Positions 43,398 to 53,026 of a DNA stretch of 64,000 bases are shown one piece after another. Numbering within the stretch: position 1 is the stretch's first letter; every line of letters begins with the position of its first letter. A program made the position numbers and the translations under genes. The notes below the pieces were generated by a model. It was not told the DNA's origin. It made no database searches and saw nothing but the letters and a program-made list of their open reading frames with translations. Source of the DNA: Rhodospirillaceae bacterium (GTDB lineage: Bacteria; Pseudomonadota; Alphaproteobacteria; Reyranellales; Reyranellaceae); contig WOUR01000016.1 in NCBI GenBank assembly GCA_009772935.1, positions 124,001-188,000 on the forward strand, read 5' to 3'.

Positions 43398-44792
43398 ATG
43401 GGCAAGACCCTGTTCGACAATATCTGGGACAGCCACGTCATCACCGATCTCGGCAACGGCTTCGTGCTGCTGCACATTGATCGGCTGCTGCTCCATGACA
43501 TGTCGGGTGGCAAGGCGCTGAAGGAAGCCATCGACAAGGGCTATCCGCCGGCGCAGCCGCGGCTGATCTACGGCACGCCCGACCATACCATGTCGACCAG
43601 GCCCGGCCGCGACGAGTTCACCCATCCGCCGGGCCTGCCGCTGATCAAGTCGATGCGCGAGACGACCAGCGCCTACGGCATCAAGCTGTTCGACCTCGGC
43701 CAGGACGGCCAGGGCATCGTTCACGTGATGGGTCCCGAGCAGGGGCTGACGCTTCCCGGCACGACTCTCGTCTGCGGCGACAGCCACACCTCCACGCACG
43801 GCGGCATGGGCGCGCTCGCCTTCGGCATCGGCTCGTCCGAACTGGTGCATGTGATCGCCACGCAAACGATGGTGCAGCGCAAACCGAAACGGATGCGCGC
43901 CAGTTTCGAAGGCAAGCTGATGCCGGGCGTCACGGCCAAGGACATGATCCTTCACCTGATCGGCGAACTCGGCACCGCGGCCGGCACCGGCTATTCGGTC
44001 GAATATGCCGGCTCGGCCGTTCGGGCGCTGCCGGTCGAGGCCCGCCTCACGCTCTGCAACCTCACCATCGAGATGGGCGCGCGCACCGGCATGGTGGCGC
44101 CCGACGACACCACCTACGAGTATCTCAACGACCGCGACTATGCGCCCAAGGGCGCGATGTGGGACCGCGCCGTCGCGCACTGGCGCACGCTGCCAAGCGA
44201 TCCCGATGCCGAGTTCGATCGCGAGCACACGGTCGAGATGAAGAACGTCGCGCCGCAGATCACCTGGGGCACCAGCCCCGAGCATGTCATCGCCGTCGAC
44301 CGCGCCATCCCCGACCCGCACACCGGTCCCGAGGAGAAGCGCGGCGCCTGGGAAGCCGCGCTCCAGTACCAGGGCCTCGAGCCCGGCAAGCCGATCGAAG
44401 GCACCCCGGTCGACTGGGTGTTCATCGGCTCCTGCACCAACAGCCGCCTCTCCGATCTGCGCGCCGCCGCCGAGATCGTGAAGGGCCGTCACAAGGCCGA
44501 CCACGTGACCGCCTGGGTCGTGCCGGGTTCCGTGCGAATCAAGGCGGAGGCCGAGGCTGAGGGGCTGGACCGCGTGTTTCTCGAGGCCGGCTTCGAATGG
44601 CGCGAGCCCGGCTGCTCGATGTGCCTCGCCTCCAACGGCGAGCGGGTGCCGCCCGGCAAGCGCAGCGTCTCGACTTCCAACCGCAACTTCGTCGGCCGCC
44701 AGGGCCCCGGCGCCCGCACCCATCTCGCGAGCCCCGCCATGGCGGCCGCCGCCGCGATCAAGGGCGCCATCGCCGACGTGAGGAAGATCTAG
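43398..44792 (+). CDS. leuC: 3-isopropylmalate dehydratase large subunit LeuC
   Basis: A 464-residue aconitase-family enzyme of leucine synthesis; it isomerises 2-isopropylmalate to 3-isopropylmalate with LeuD. The [4Fe-4S] ligands are the Cys in VFIGSCTNSRL and the two in GCSMCLASNGE. Other blocks are CGDSHTSTHGGMGALAFGIGSSE (parts) and STSNRNFVGRQGPGARTHL. I chose the ATG at 43398 on family length. A palindromic repeat fills most of the 132-base gap before leuD, which is unusual as the two subunits are normally adjacent. Confidence 0.96.
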   Translation: MGKTLFDNIWDSHVITDLGNGFVLLHIDRLLLHDMSGGKALKEAIDKGYPPAQPRLIYGTPDHTMSTRPGRDEFTHPPGLPLIKSMRETTSAYGIKLFDLGQDGQGIVHVMGPEQGLTLPGTTLVCGDSHTSTHGGMGALAFGIGSSELVHVIATQTMVQRKPKRMRASFEGKLMPGVTAKDMILHLIGELGTAAGTGYSVEYAGSAVRALPVEARLTLCNLTIEMGARTGMVAPDDTTYEYLNDRDYAPKGAMWDRAVAHWRTLPSDPDAEFDREHTVEMKNVAPQITWGTSPEHVIAVDRAIPDPHTGPEEKRGAWEAALQYQGLEPGKPIEGTPVDWVFIGSCTNSRLSDLRAAAEIVKGRHKADHVTAWVVPGSVRIKAEAEAEGLDRVFLEAGFEWREPGCSMCLASNGERVPPGKRSVSTSNRNFVGRQGPGARTHLASPAMAAAAAIKGAIADVRKI

Positions 44793-44799
44793 CGAAAGA

Positions 44800-44905
44800 C
44801 CTCACCCTGAGGAGCGGTCCGCAGGGCCGCGTCTCGAAGGGTGCGAACGAGCACCACGATTGTTGCCCATCCTTCGAGACGCGCTACGCGCTCCTCAGGA
44901 TGAGG
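44800..44905. repeat. Dispersed palindromic repeat, copy 3 (between leuC and leuD)
   Basis: Same head-to-head arrangement as copies 1 and 2: CCTCACCCTGAGGAGC, GTCTCGAAGGGTGCGAAC, then GTTGCCCATCCTTCGAGAC and GCTCCTCAGGATGAGG. It ends 19 bases before the leuD start, just upstream of that gene's ribosome binding site (GGGAGGAGG). Confidence 0.85.
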
Positions 44906-44924
44906 CGGGAGGAGGAAACCCAGG

Positions 44925-45542
44925 ATGGACAAGTTCACCAAGGTGACCGGCGTCGCCACGCCGCTGATGCGGCAGAACGTCGATACCGACCTGATCATCC
45001 GCATCGAGCGGCTGGTCGACAACGTCACGCGTGAAGGTCTCGGCCCCTATTGCTTCGAACAGATCCGCTTCAAGCCCGACGGCAGCGAGGACCCGGACTG
45101 CATCTTCAACCAGGCGCCCTATCGCGATGCGCCGATCATCCTCAGCCGGGAGAATTTCGGCTGCGGCTCGAGCCGCGAAGGCGCGGTGTGGGCGCTCAAG
45201 GGCATGGGCATCAAGGCGGTGATCGCGCCCTACTTCGGCGACATCTTCAACAACAACTGCTTCCAGAACGGCCTGCTGCCGGTAGCGCTGCCGATCCACG
45301 AGATCGAGCAGCTCGCCGACGAGATGACGGCCTCGCCCGGCAATGCGCGAATCACCGTCGACCTCGAGAACTGCCAGGTGATCTCTCCGACCGGCCGCAC
45401 CATTCCGTTCCAGGTCGACGCGCGCCGCCAGCATGCGATGCTGAACGGACTCGACGACATCGCGCTCACCCTGTCGCGGCGGGACGAGATCGAGGCATGG
45501 CAGGCCTCGGACAAGGGCACGCGCCCCTGGGTCTGGCTGTAG
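44925..45542 (+). CDS. leuD: 3-isopropylmalate dehydratase small subunit LeuD
   Basis: A 205-residue LeuD with the swivel-domain blocks LMRQNVDTDLIIRIERL, ILSRENFGCGSSREGAVWALKGMGI (parts), NNCFQNGLLPVALP and ARRQHAMLNGLDDIALTLSR. It completes the isomerase with LeuC. A GGAGGA site precedes the ATG at 44925. It is followed after 33 bases by an EamA exporter gene on the same strand. Confidence 0.96.
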   Translation: MDKFTKVTGVATPLMRQNVDTDLIIRIERLVDNVTREGLGPYCFEQIRFKPDGSEDPDCIFNQAPYRDAPIILSRENFGCGSSREGAVWALKGMGIKAVIAPYFGDIFNNNCFQNGLLPVALPIHEIEQLADEMTASPGNARITVDLENCQVISPTGRTIPFQVDARRQHAMLNGLDDIALTLSRRDEIEAWQASDKGTRPWVWL

Positions 45543-45575
45543 GCGCTTGAGCCCCCTACATCCCCGGCGTCGGGC

Positions 45576-46439
45576 ATGAGCCCGACGCATTTGGCGGCCG
45601 CCTTCCTCATCGTGGCGATGTGGGGGCTGAACTTCACGGTCATCCGCTTCGGCCTCGACGAGTTCACGCCCTTCACCTTCGCGACCTGGCGCTTTCTCCT
45701 GGGCGCCCTGCCGGCCTTCTTCATTCCCAAGCCCGCGGTCTCCTGGTCCGTCCTGGCGGGGATCGGCGGCCTGATGTTTGGCGGCCAGTTCGTCTTCCTG
45801 TTCTTCGCCATGGAAGCCGGCCTGCCGCCCGGACTCACTTCCGTGCTGGTACAGCTGCAGGGGCCGCTCACCGTCGTGCTGGCCGCCCTGCTGTTGCGCG
45901 AGCATGCGACGCGCGGGCAGTGGCTCGGCCTCGCCGTCGCGGTTGCGGGCGTCGTCCTGCTCGGGCGCTCGATCTCGAACGACACGCCGCTGCTCGCGAT
46001 CGGCCTCGCGCTGATGTCGGCCCTCACCTGGGCGTTGGGCAATCTCTTCTTCCGCTCGGCCCGCGGGGTCTCGATGTTCGCCGTCACCGTCTGGGCGAGC
46101 GTCCTGCCGCCGATTCCGCTCGCCCTGGCGTCCCTCGCGCTCGACGGGCCGGCGGCGCTGGCCGCGCCGATCCTCGCGCCGACCTGGCGCGGCTGGTTCG
46201 TGCTCTTCTACACGGTCGTTCCGGTGATGTGGCTGGGCTACCTGATCTGGGGCACGCTGCTGCGCACCTATCCCGCGGCGAAGGTCGGTCCCGTCAGCCT
46301 GCTTGTCCCCTGCGCCGCACTCGCCATCTCGGCCTATCTCACCGGCGAGCCGGTGTCGGTGATGCGGCTGGTCGGCGTTGCCGTCGTGCTGGGCGGCGTG
46401 GCGCTCGGCGTCTACGCCTCGGCGCGACGCCTGCGCTGA
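45576..46439 (+). CDS. EamA/DMT-family transporter
   Basis: A 287-residue membrane protein with about ten hydrophobic helices in two EamA repeats (first near 5-135, starting LAAAFLIVAMWGLNFTVIRFG; second near 145-285). Family members export amino acids or metabolites. Its place after leuCD and opposite an Lrp gene hints at amino-acid efflux, but this is inference. Its last 28 bases overlap the convergent Lrp/AsnC gene. Confidence 0.88.
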   Translation: MSPTHLAAAFLIVAMWGLNFTVIRFGLDEFTPFTFATWRFLLGALPAFFIPKPAVSWSVLAGIGGLMFGGQFVFLFFAMEAGLPPGLTSVLVQLQGPLTVVLAALLLREHATRGQWLGLAVAVAGVVLLGRSISNDTPLLAIGLALMSALTWALGNLFFRSARGVSMFAVTVWASVLPPIPLALASLALDGPAALAAPILAPTWRGWFVLFYTVVPVMWLGYLIWGTLLRTYPAAKVGPVSLLVPCAALAISAYLTGEPVSVMRLVGVAVVLGGVALGVYASARRLR

Positions 46440-46921
46440 GCACTACGCGCCGTCTTTCCGAACACCGACGGTGGCACGGCGCGATTCACGACTTCGCGCA
46501 ATGCGAAGCTCGATTCCAGCCGTGCGACCCGCGGCAGGCGCGAGAGTTCGGTGCGGTGGATGCGCTCGTAATCCTCGATGTCACGCGCCAGCACGATCAC
46601 GACATAGTCGTCGCTGCCCGACATCAGGAAGCAGCGCACCACCGACGGACACTCGAGGACTCCCTCCTCGAACGCCTTCAGCGCCTCGTCACTCTGGCTG
46701 TCGAGCGTGATCCGCACCACGACCGTGGTGGCCAGCCCGAAGCGGCCGAGATCGAGCACGGCCTGGTAGCCGCGGATGAGGCCCTCCTCCTCCAGCGCGC
46801 GCTGCCGCCGCGCCACCGCCGTGCTCGACAGCCCCACCCGCGCCGCGAGATCGACCTGGCTCACCCGGGCATTCTCCGTCAGCTCCGACAGGATGGTGGC
46901 GTCGATCTTGTCGAGATGCAT
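46412..46921 (-). CDS. Lrp/AsnC-family transcriptional regulator
   Basis: A 169-residue Lrp-type regulator: the N-terminal helix-turn-helix is LDKIDATILSELTENARVSQVDLAARVGLSSTAVARR (in parts), then a RAM ligand domain (about 65-145, VVVRITLDSQSDEALKAFE, CFLMSGSDDYVVIVLA). It is divergent from the alanine dehydrogenase gene, an arrangement known for Lrp-like activators of ald. A GAATGC/GCATTC inverted repeat lies between them. The last 28 bases overlap the EamA gene. Confidence 0.93.
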   Translation of the reverse strand: MHLDKIDATILSELTENARVSQVDLAARVGLSSTAVARRQRALEEEGLIRGYQAVLDLGRFGLATTVVVRITLDSQSDEALKAFEEGVLECPSVVRCFLMSGSDDYVVIVLARDIEDYERIHRTELSRLPRVARLESSFALREVVNRAVPPSVFGKTARSAQRRRRAEA

Positions 46922-46989
46922 GTTCGGAATCCTGCGTACTTTCTCGATTCAGCGTAGAATTTCGGCAAGAGAGACTCAATTGGTCTTCA

Positions 46990-47015
46990 GAATGCCGGGA
47001 AACAAACCTGCATTC
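46990..47015. promoter_or_regulatory. Inverted repeat in the Lrp/ald intergenic region
   Basis: GAATGC (46990-46995) and GCATTC (47010-47015) are inverted around 14 bases, 42 bases before the ald start. Lrp-type operators are often such degenerate spaced repeats. This is a candidate binding site only. Confidence 0.45.
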
Positions 47016-47056
47016 CTTGGTTTGATGATCCCCGAACCTGCCTGGAGATGGACCCA

Positions 47057-48172
47057 ATGCGCGTCGGTGTGCCGAGAGAAATCAAAACCCATGAATATCG
47101 CGTCGGGCTGACGCCCGGCGCGGTCCGTGAATACGTCCATGCCGGCCACGAGGTCGTGGTCGAGACCGGCGCCGGCGCCGGGATCGGGGCGGGCGACGAC
47201 GTCTACCGCACGGCGGGCGCCCGCATCGCCGGCACCGCCGCCGAGATCTTCTCGACCGCGGAGATGATCGTGAAGGTGAAGGAGCCGCAGCTCGGCGAAT
47301 GGGCGCAGCTGCGCTCCGGCCAGATCCTGTTCACCTATCTCCATCTCGCGGCCGACCCCGCACAGGCCAAGGGGCTGATCGAGTCGGGCTGCACCGCCAT
47401 CGCCTACGAGACCGTCACGGACGCGCGCGGCGGGCTGCCGCTGCTCGCGCCGATGAGCGAAGTGGCAGGGCGGCTGTCGATCGAGGCGGCCGGCGGCGCC
47501 TTGCAGCGTCACCGCGGCGGGCGTGGCCTGCTGCTGGGTGGCGTGCCGGGCGTCAAGCCGGCGCATGTCGTCGTGCTGGGCGGTGGCGTCGTGGGCACGC
47601 ACGCCGCGCGCATGGCCGCGGGCCTCGGGGCCGAAGTCACCGTGCTCGACCGCTCGTTGCCGCGCTTGCGCGAACTCGACGAGTTGTTCCAGGGCCGGGT
47701 GCGCACACGCTACTCGACGATCGACGCCATCGAGCAGGAGGTCTTCTCGGCCGATGCCGTAATCGGCGCCGTGCTGGTGGCCGGCGCCAGCGCACCCCGG
47801 CTCGTGACCAAGGCGATGCTGAGGTCGATGAAGCCGGCGTCGGTGATCGTCGACGTCGCCATCGACCAGGGCGGCTGCTTCGAGACCTCGCACGCCACGA
47901 CACATGCCGACCCGACCTATGAGGTCGACGGCATCATCCATTATTGCGTGGCCAATATGCCGGGCGCGGTGCCGCTGACCTCCAGCGAGGCGCTGAACAA
48001 CGCCACCCTGCCCTTCGGGCTCGCTCTGGCGGCCAAGGGTCTCGCCGCCATCGCCGCGAACCCGCATCTCGCTGCCGGACTCAACGTCCATCGCGGCCGG
48101 CTGACGCACAAGGCCGCCGCCGAGAGTCTCGGCCTGCCTTACGTGCGAGCGGAGCAGGCGATCGCCGGCTGA
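47057..48172 (+). CDS. ald: Alanine dehydrogenase
   Basis: A 371-residue NAD-dependent L-alanine dehydrogenase, which interconverts alanine and pyruvate plus ammonium. The start is [20 protein letters not shown]. Catalytic Lys75 (VKVKEP) and His96 (TYLHLA) are in place, the nucleotide-binding motif is [22 protein letters not shown], and Asp in [13 protein letters not shown] is the catalytic acid. I chose the ATG at 47057 (GGAG nine bases upstream, canonical length) over one three codons earlier. It is divergent from an Lrp gene. Confidence 0.95.
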   Translation: MRVGVPREIKTHEYRVGLTPGAVREYVHAGHEVVVETGAGAGIGAGDDVYRTAGARIAGTAAEIFSTAEMIVKVKEPQLGEWAQLRSGQILFTYLHLAADPAQAKGLIESGCTAIAYETVTDARGGLPLLAPMSEVAGRLSIEAAGGALQRHRGGRGLLLGGVPGVKPAHVVVLGGGVVGTHAARMAAGLGAEVTVLDRSLPRLRELDELFQGRVRTRYSTIDAIEQEVFSADAVIGAVLVAGASAPRLVTKAMLRSMKPASVIVDVAIDQGGCFETSHATTHADPTYEVDGIIHYCVANMPGAVPLTSSEALNNATLPFGLALAAKGLAAIAANPHLAAGLNVHRGRLTHKAAAESLGLPYVRAEQAIAG

Positions 48173-48181
48173 CCTGAAGTC

Positions 48182-48208
48182 CTCCCCGCTTCTTTCGGGG
48201 GCGGGGAG
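48182..48208 (+). terminator. GC-rich hairpin after ald, possible terminator
   Basis: CTCCCCGC (48182-48189) pairs perfectly with GCGGGGAG (48201-48208) ten bases after the ald stop. No T run follows, so it is at best a weak or Rho-assisted terminator. Confidence 0.35.
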
Positions 48209-48232
48209 ATCGCGTCCCCGAGTGGCATCTTG

Positions 48233-48260
48233 ATTCCATAATTCCAATGATCTATGGAAT
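48233..48260. promoter_or_regulatory. Inverted repeat before the ArsR/SmtB gene, probable operator
   Basis: ATTCCATA (48233-48240) and TATGGAAT (48253-48260) are perfect inverted arms around 12 bases. A second overlapping pair, ATTCCA and TGGAAT, lies inside (48241-48260). The site ends nine bases before the ATG at 48270, where an autoregulating ArsR/SmtB repressor would bind. Confidence 0.65.
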
Positions 48261-48269
48261 GTTGGATTA

Positions 48270-48584
48270 ATGGCAAAGGGACCCATGCGCAAAGCGGCCG
48301 GCGGCCGACACCTGGAAGAAGCGGCCCGCATGTTCGACGCGCTGTCGGACGTCGCGCGTCTGCGGACCCTGATGCAGCTCGCCGACAACAGTCTCAGCGT
48401 CTCGGAGATCGCCGCCGCCGAGGAGGAGAAGGTCACCACCGTTTCGGCGCGCCTGCAGATCCTTCATGCGGCCCGCCTCATCGATCGCCAGCGGGAGGGC
48501 AAGAGCGTGATCTACCGGATTGCCGACGATCACGTTCTCACGCTGGTCCGCAACGCCATCGCCCATGCCGCCGAGAGGCACTGA
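48270..48584 (+). CDS. ArsR/SmtB-family metal-responsive repressor
   Basis: A 104-residue winged-helix repressor: ARMFDALSDVARLRTLMQLADN at the N-terminus and the recognition region VTTVSARLQILHAARLIDRQREGKSVIYRI (parts). The C-terminal helix has DDHVLTLVRNAIAHAAERH, with Asp/His spacing close to the alpha-5 zinc site of SmtB/CzrA proteins. It probably senses Zn, Co or Ni. The ATG at 48270 is followed by another at 48285 with a better AAAGGG site, so a 99-residue form is possible. It precedes the His-rich gene by 24 bases. Confidence 0.85.
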   Translation: MAKGPMRKAAGGRHLEEAARMFDALSDVARLRTLMQLADNSLSVSEIAAAEEEKVTTVSARLQILHAARLIDRQREGKSVIYRIADDHVLTLVRNAIAHAAERH

Positions 48585-48608
48585 GTCTTTCACGAAAGGA
48601 TGAATGTC

Positions 48609-48974
48609 ATGTCCAGCCACGACCACAAGATCCACACAGACCATCCGCACGTGCATGGCGCGGCCTGCGGCCATACCGCGATCAAGCACGGCGATCACCT
48701 CGACTACCTGCACGATGGCCATCTCCATCATCCGCACGGTGATCACGTCGACGAGCACACGATCGAGGTGAGCGCCCACAATCCCGGGGCCTGCACACCC
48801 GACCATGCCTGCGGTGGTCACGACAGGAATCACAAGCATGGGCCGGGCTGCGGCCACGAAGCGGTGCCGCATGGCGACCATGTCGACTATCTGGTCGACG
48901 GGCACCTGCATCACCCGCACGGCACGCATTGCGACAATCACGGACCCGTGGAGATCGTCCAGAAGGTCGCGTAA
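48609..48974 (+). CDS. His-rich tandem-repeat metal-binding protein
   Basis: A 121-residue soluble protein with 30 histidines and 5 cysteines. Two near-identical units occur at 20-44 and 81-105: each has a CGH tripeptide, four variable residues, then HGDHxDYLxDGHLHHPHG. The first unit is followed by DHVDEH and the second by THCDNH. There is no signal peptide, so it is likely a cytoplasmic metal buffer or chaperone. I chose the ATG at 48609, nine bases after AAAGG; an ATG at 48600 is too close to that site. It shares an operon with the ArsR gene and ends at a strong terminator. Confidence 0.8.
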   Translation: MSSHDHKIHTDHPHVHGAACGHTAIKHGDHLDYLHDGHLHHPHGDHVDEHTIEVSAHNPGACTPDHACGGHDRNHKHGPGCGHEAVPHGDHVDYLVDGHLHHPHGTHCDNHGPVEIVQKVA

Positions 48975-48991
48975 CGGCGGATCGATCACGG

Positions 48992-49018
48992 GGGCGGGAG
49001 GTAACTCCCGCCCTTTTT
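48992..49018 (+). terminator. Rho-independent terminator after the His-rich gene
   Basis: A perfect nine-base-pair stem (GGGCGGGAG with CTCCCGCCC, loop GTAA) followed by five T residues, 18 bases after the stop at 48974. It separates the ArsR/His-rich transcript from the GTPase operon. Confidence 0.92.
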
Positions 49019-49052
49019 GTTGGGACTGGCAACGTCCGCAGCTTGACCATTA

Positions 49053-49075
49053 GAAATGTTATATTGTACCAATTC
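49053..49075. promoter_or_regulatory. Putative Zur box before the COG0523 operon
   Basis: The 23 bases start GAAATGTTATATT and agree at 20 of 23 positions with the palindromic proteobacterial Zur-type site as I recall it (GAAATGTTATA and its mirror). It lies 53 bases before the GTPase start at 49129 in a local AT-rich stretch. Zinc-starvation control of the operon is inferred. Confidence 0.6.
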
Positions 49076-49128
49076 AGGGAGATAATCACACACGCCCCTG
49101 TCCTGCAGGGCACTGCCAGGAGGCCTTC

Positions 49129-50087
49129 ATGGACCAGGTCCCCGTCACCGTGCTGACCGGATACCTCGGTGCCGGAAAGACGACCCTCCTCAACCGCCTG
49201 CTGACCGAGCAGCACGGCCGGAAGTTCGCCGTCATCGTCAACGAATTCGGCGAACTGGGCATCGACAACGATCTCGTCGTCGATGCCGAGGAAGAAGTGT
49301 TCGAGATGAACAACGGCTGCATCTGCTGCACCGTGCGCGGCGACCTGATCCGCATCATCGAAGGGCTGATGAAGCGCAAGGGCCGCTTCGATGCGATCGT
49401 GATCGAGACCACGGGCCTCGCCGATCCGGCACCCGTCGCCCAGACCTTCTTCGTCGACCAGGACGTGCGCAGCCGGACGCGGCTCGATTCCATCATCACG
49501 GTCGTCGATGCGAAGAACTTCCTGCAGCGGCTGGAAGACAGTCACGAAGCCGCCGAGCAGGTCGCCTTCGCCGACATCGTTCTGCTGAACAGATCGATCT
49601 CGTCCCGGCCGAGGAGGCGGCCCGCGTCGAAGCGCGGATTCGCGCGATCAATCCGATGGCCCGCCTGCACCGGACCGATCATTGCGCCGTGCCGGTTGCG
49701 GAGCTGCTCGATCGCGGGGCGTTCGACCTCAACCGCATCCTCGAGATCGAGCCCGGCTTCCTCGGCGAGGACGATCACGAGCACGACGATGCGATCACCA
49801 GCGTCTCGTTGCGGACCTCGCACCCCCTGGATGCGAACCGGTTCACGACATGGATCTCCGAACTGCTGCGCGTCCGCGGCGCCGACGTCCTTCGCTGCAA
49901 GGGCATCCTCGACCTGAAGGGCAGCCCTAATCGTTATGTCTTCCAGGGCGTGCACATGCTGATGGATGCCACCGTCGGCAAGCCGTGGAAGGATCACGAG
50001 CCGCGAGAATCGCGCTTCGTCCTGATCGGCCGGGACCTCGACGCGGCGGCCCTCCGGGCGGGATTCGAGTCTTGTCTGGCACCGTGA
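49129..50087 (+). pseudogene. COG0523/CobW-family GTPase with a one-base deletion in its NKxD motif
   Basis: The first 154 codons encode a normal COG0523 metallochaperone GTPase start: Walker [12 protein letters not shown], the GCICC metal-binding CxCC motif and IETTGLADPAP. After FADIVLLN the frame breaks: the DNA reads AACAGATCGATCTC where AACAAGATCGATCTC would give NKIDL. One A is missing near 49590. A downstream frame (ending 50087) continues correctly through ARLHRTDHCAVPVAELL to the CobW C-terminal domain; restored length would be 319. It may be a true pseudogene, programmed slippage or a sequencing error. Confidence 0.85.
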
Positions 50088-50690
50088 GCGTACGGGTCGT
50101 CGAGAGCCCCGACGACGCCGTCCTGCACCGCATTGCCGAGGGCGACGTCGCCCTCGCCATCTGGCACCGCCCGCAAGCCGCTGGGTTGGCCGCCTGGCTC
50201 GATTCCCTGCCGGCGGAACGCCTGCCGGAGGGCCACTTCATCGGGCCGGCCGCCTGCGTCCCGGCCCGGCTCGCCTCCCTCTGCGATCTCGTGGACCTGG
50301 CCGACAGCCCCGAACGCCGCGCGCTGATCGACGACATCGCCGGGCTTGCCCGCTGCTTCGCCGCGCGCACCGGCAGCCCCGACGTCGACCTGCGCTTGGA
50401 AGTGATCGCCCACGATGCCTGCTGGCGGTTCCATCGCGATCATGTCGGCTACCGTCTCAACGCAACCTATCGCGGGCCCGGCACGCAATGGCTGCCGCTC
50501 GACCATGCCGCCCGCGCGCTGAAGACGCAGCGCCGCTATCGCGGTCCCCTGAACGAGTTCCCGCGCTTTGCCGCCGGCCTGTTCAAGGGCGTGGTGCGGG
50601 CCGGCACGGAGGCCATCGTGCATCGTTCGCCCCCAGTCGCCGCCAGCGGCCAGACGCGGCTCTTTCTCTGCCTTAACGAGGTTCACGACG

Positions 50691-50698
<8 letters not shown>
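50084..50698 (+). CDS. DUF1826 family protein
   Basis: A 204-residue soluble protein. The C-terminal half has [27 protein letters not shown] (parts), with conserved His, Asp and Tyr typical of DUF1826. The family is repeatedly found next to COG0523 GTPases in zinc-limitation operons, but its function is not established. The GTG at 50084 overlaps the preceding stop (GTGA), and its own stop overlaps the next start by eight bases, so three products are coupled. Confidence 0.8.
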
Positions 50699-51896
<1,198 letters not shown>

Positions 51897-51983
51897 GTCG
51901 CCGACATCCATAAAGACTACAGTGAGGGGTGGGGTGGCTTGCTCTTCTGCCGCGGCCCCAGACCGACCGCGCCTGATCGACCC

Positions 51984-52994
51984 CTAACGCGGAGGCTCGA
52001 CGCTCACCACCACGCTGCCACGCTTGCGGCCGGTCTCGACATAGGCATGTGCCTCGGCCATCTGGACGAACCCGTACCGGCGGTCGATCACGGGTTTCAG
52101 CGCGCCGGCTTCGGCCAGGGTGGCCATCTCCGCCAGATCACTGACGCGCTCCTCGGCAGGGCCGGCGATGACCCGCCGGCTGCCCGTCAACGGCGCCCAC
52201 AGGGTCGCCAGCATCTCCGGAATCCCCGCGGCCACCGCGAGCAGCCTGCCCTTGTCCTTGAGCACGGGCTTGCAGCGCGCGAATGGCGTCCTGCCGACCG
52301 TATCGACGACGATGTCGTAGGTCTCGCGGTGCGCCGTGAAGTCGTCCTTCGTGTAGTCGATCACCCTGTCGGCGCCGAGCGAGGCGACGAGCGCCAGGTT
52401 GGTCGTGCTGGTAACGCCGGTCACCTCGGCGCCGTAATGCTTCGCGAGCTGTACCATGGCGGTCCCCACACCGCCGGACGCGCCGATCACCAGGACCTTG
52501 TCGCCCGGCCTGATGCCCGCCTTGCGCAGAAAATGCAGGGAGGTCGACGCGCCGAAGGGCAGCGAAGCCACTTCCTCGAACGACAGGTTGGTGGGCTTCC
52601 GGGCCAGCCGGCCGTCTTCAGGCATCGCCCGATACTGGGCATGGCATCCCATCGCGCCGCCGGGAAAGCCGAACACCTCGTCGCCGACGCAGAACCGCGT
52701 CACGTCCTTTCCGACGGACTCGATCGTCCCGGCCAACTCGGACCCCATGATGGGTTGGCGCGGCCGTGTGAACCCGAAAGCCAGGCGCGCAATGATTCCG
52801 AGTCCGGTCGGAACGCACATCGTCCGCACGCGCCAGTCGCCCGAGGTCACCGTCGTCGCGCGAATCCGGACGAGCACCTCGTTGTCCCGAGGCACGGGCT
52901 TCGGTACCTCGCTGAGTTCGACGACGTCGGGCCCGCCATAGCGGCGATAGATGAAGGCTCGCATGGTCCCGGTCGCGGCATGCTCTGGGGTCAT
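51984..52994 (-). CDS. Zinc-free medium-chain alcohol dehydrogenase/quinone oxidoreductase
   Basis: A 336-residue MDR-superfamily enzyme. The N-terminal GroES-like domain starts MRAFIYRRYGGPDVVELSEV, and the NADP-binding segment is VLVIGASGGVGTAMVQLAKHYGAEVTGV (parts). The cysteine ligands of the structural zinc are absent, as in quinone oxidoreductase-like members, which reduce quinones or enones with NADPH. AAAGGAG precedes the ATG. It starts 32 bases after the deacylase stop on the same strand. Confidence 0.88.
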   Translation of the reverse strand: MTPEHAATGTMRAFIYRRYGGPDVVELSEVPKPVPRDNEVLVRIRATTVTSGDWRVRTMCVPTGLGIIARLAFGFTRPRQPIMGSELAGTIESVGKDVTRFCVGDEVFGFPGGAMGCHAQYRAMPEDGRLARKPTNLSFEEVASLPFGASTSLHFLRKAGIRPGDKVLVIGASGGVGTAMVQLAKHYGAEVTGVTSTTNLALVASLGADRVIDYTKDDFTAHRETYDIVVDTVGRTPFARCKPVLKDKGRLLAVAAGIPEMLATLWAPLTGSRRVIAGPAEERVSDLAEMATLAEAGALKPVIDRRYGFVQMAEAHAYVETGRKRGSVVVSVEPPR

Positions 52995-53026
52995 GCCGCT
53001 CCTTTAGGCCAGCCGGTCCAAGCCTT

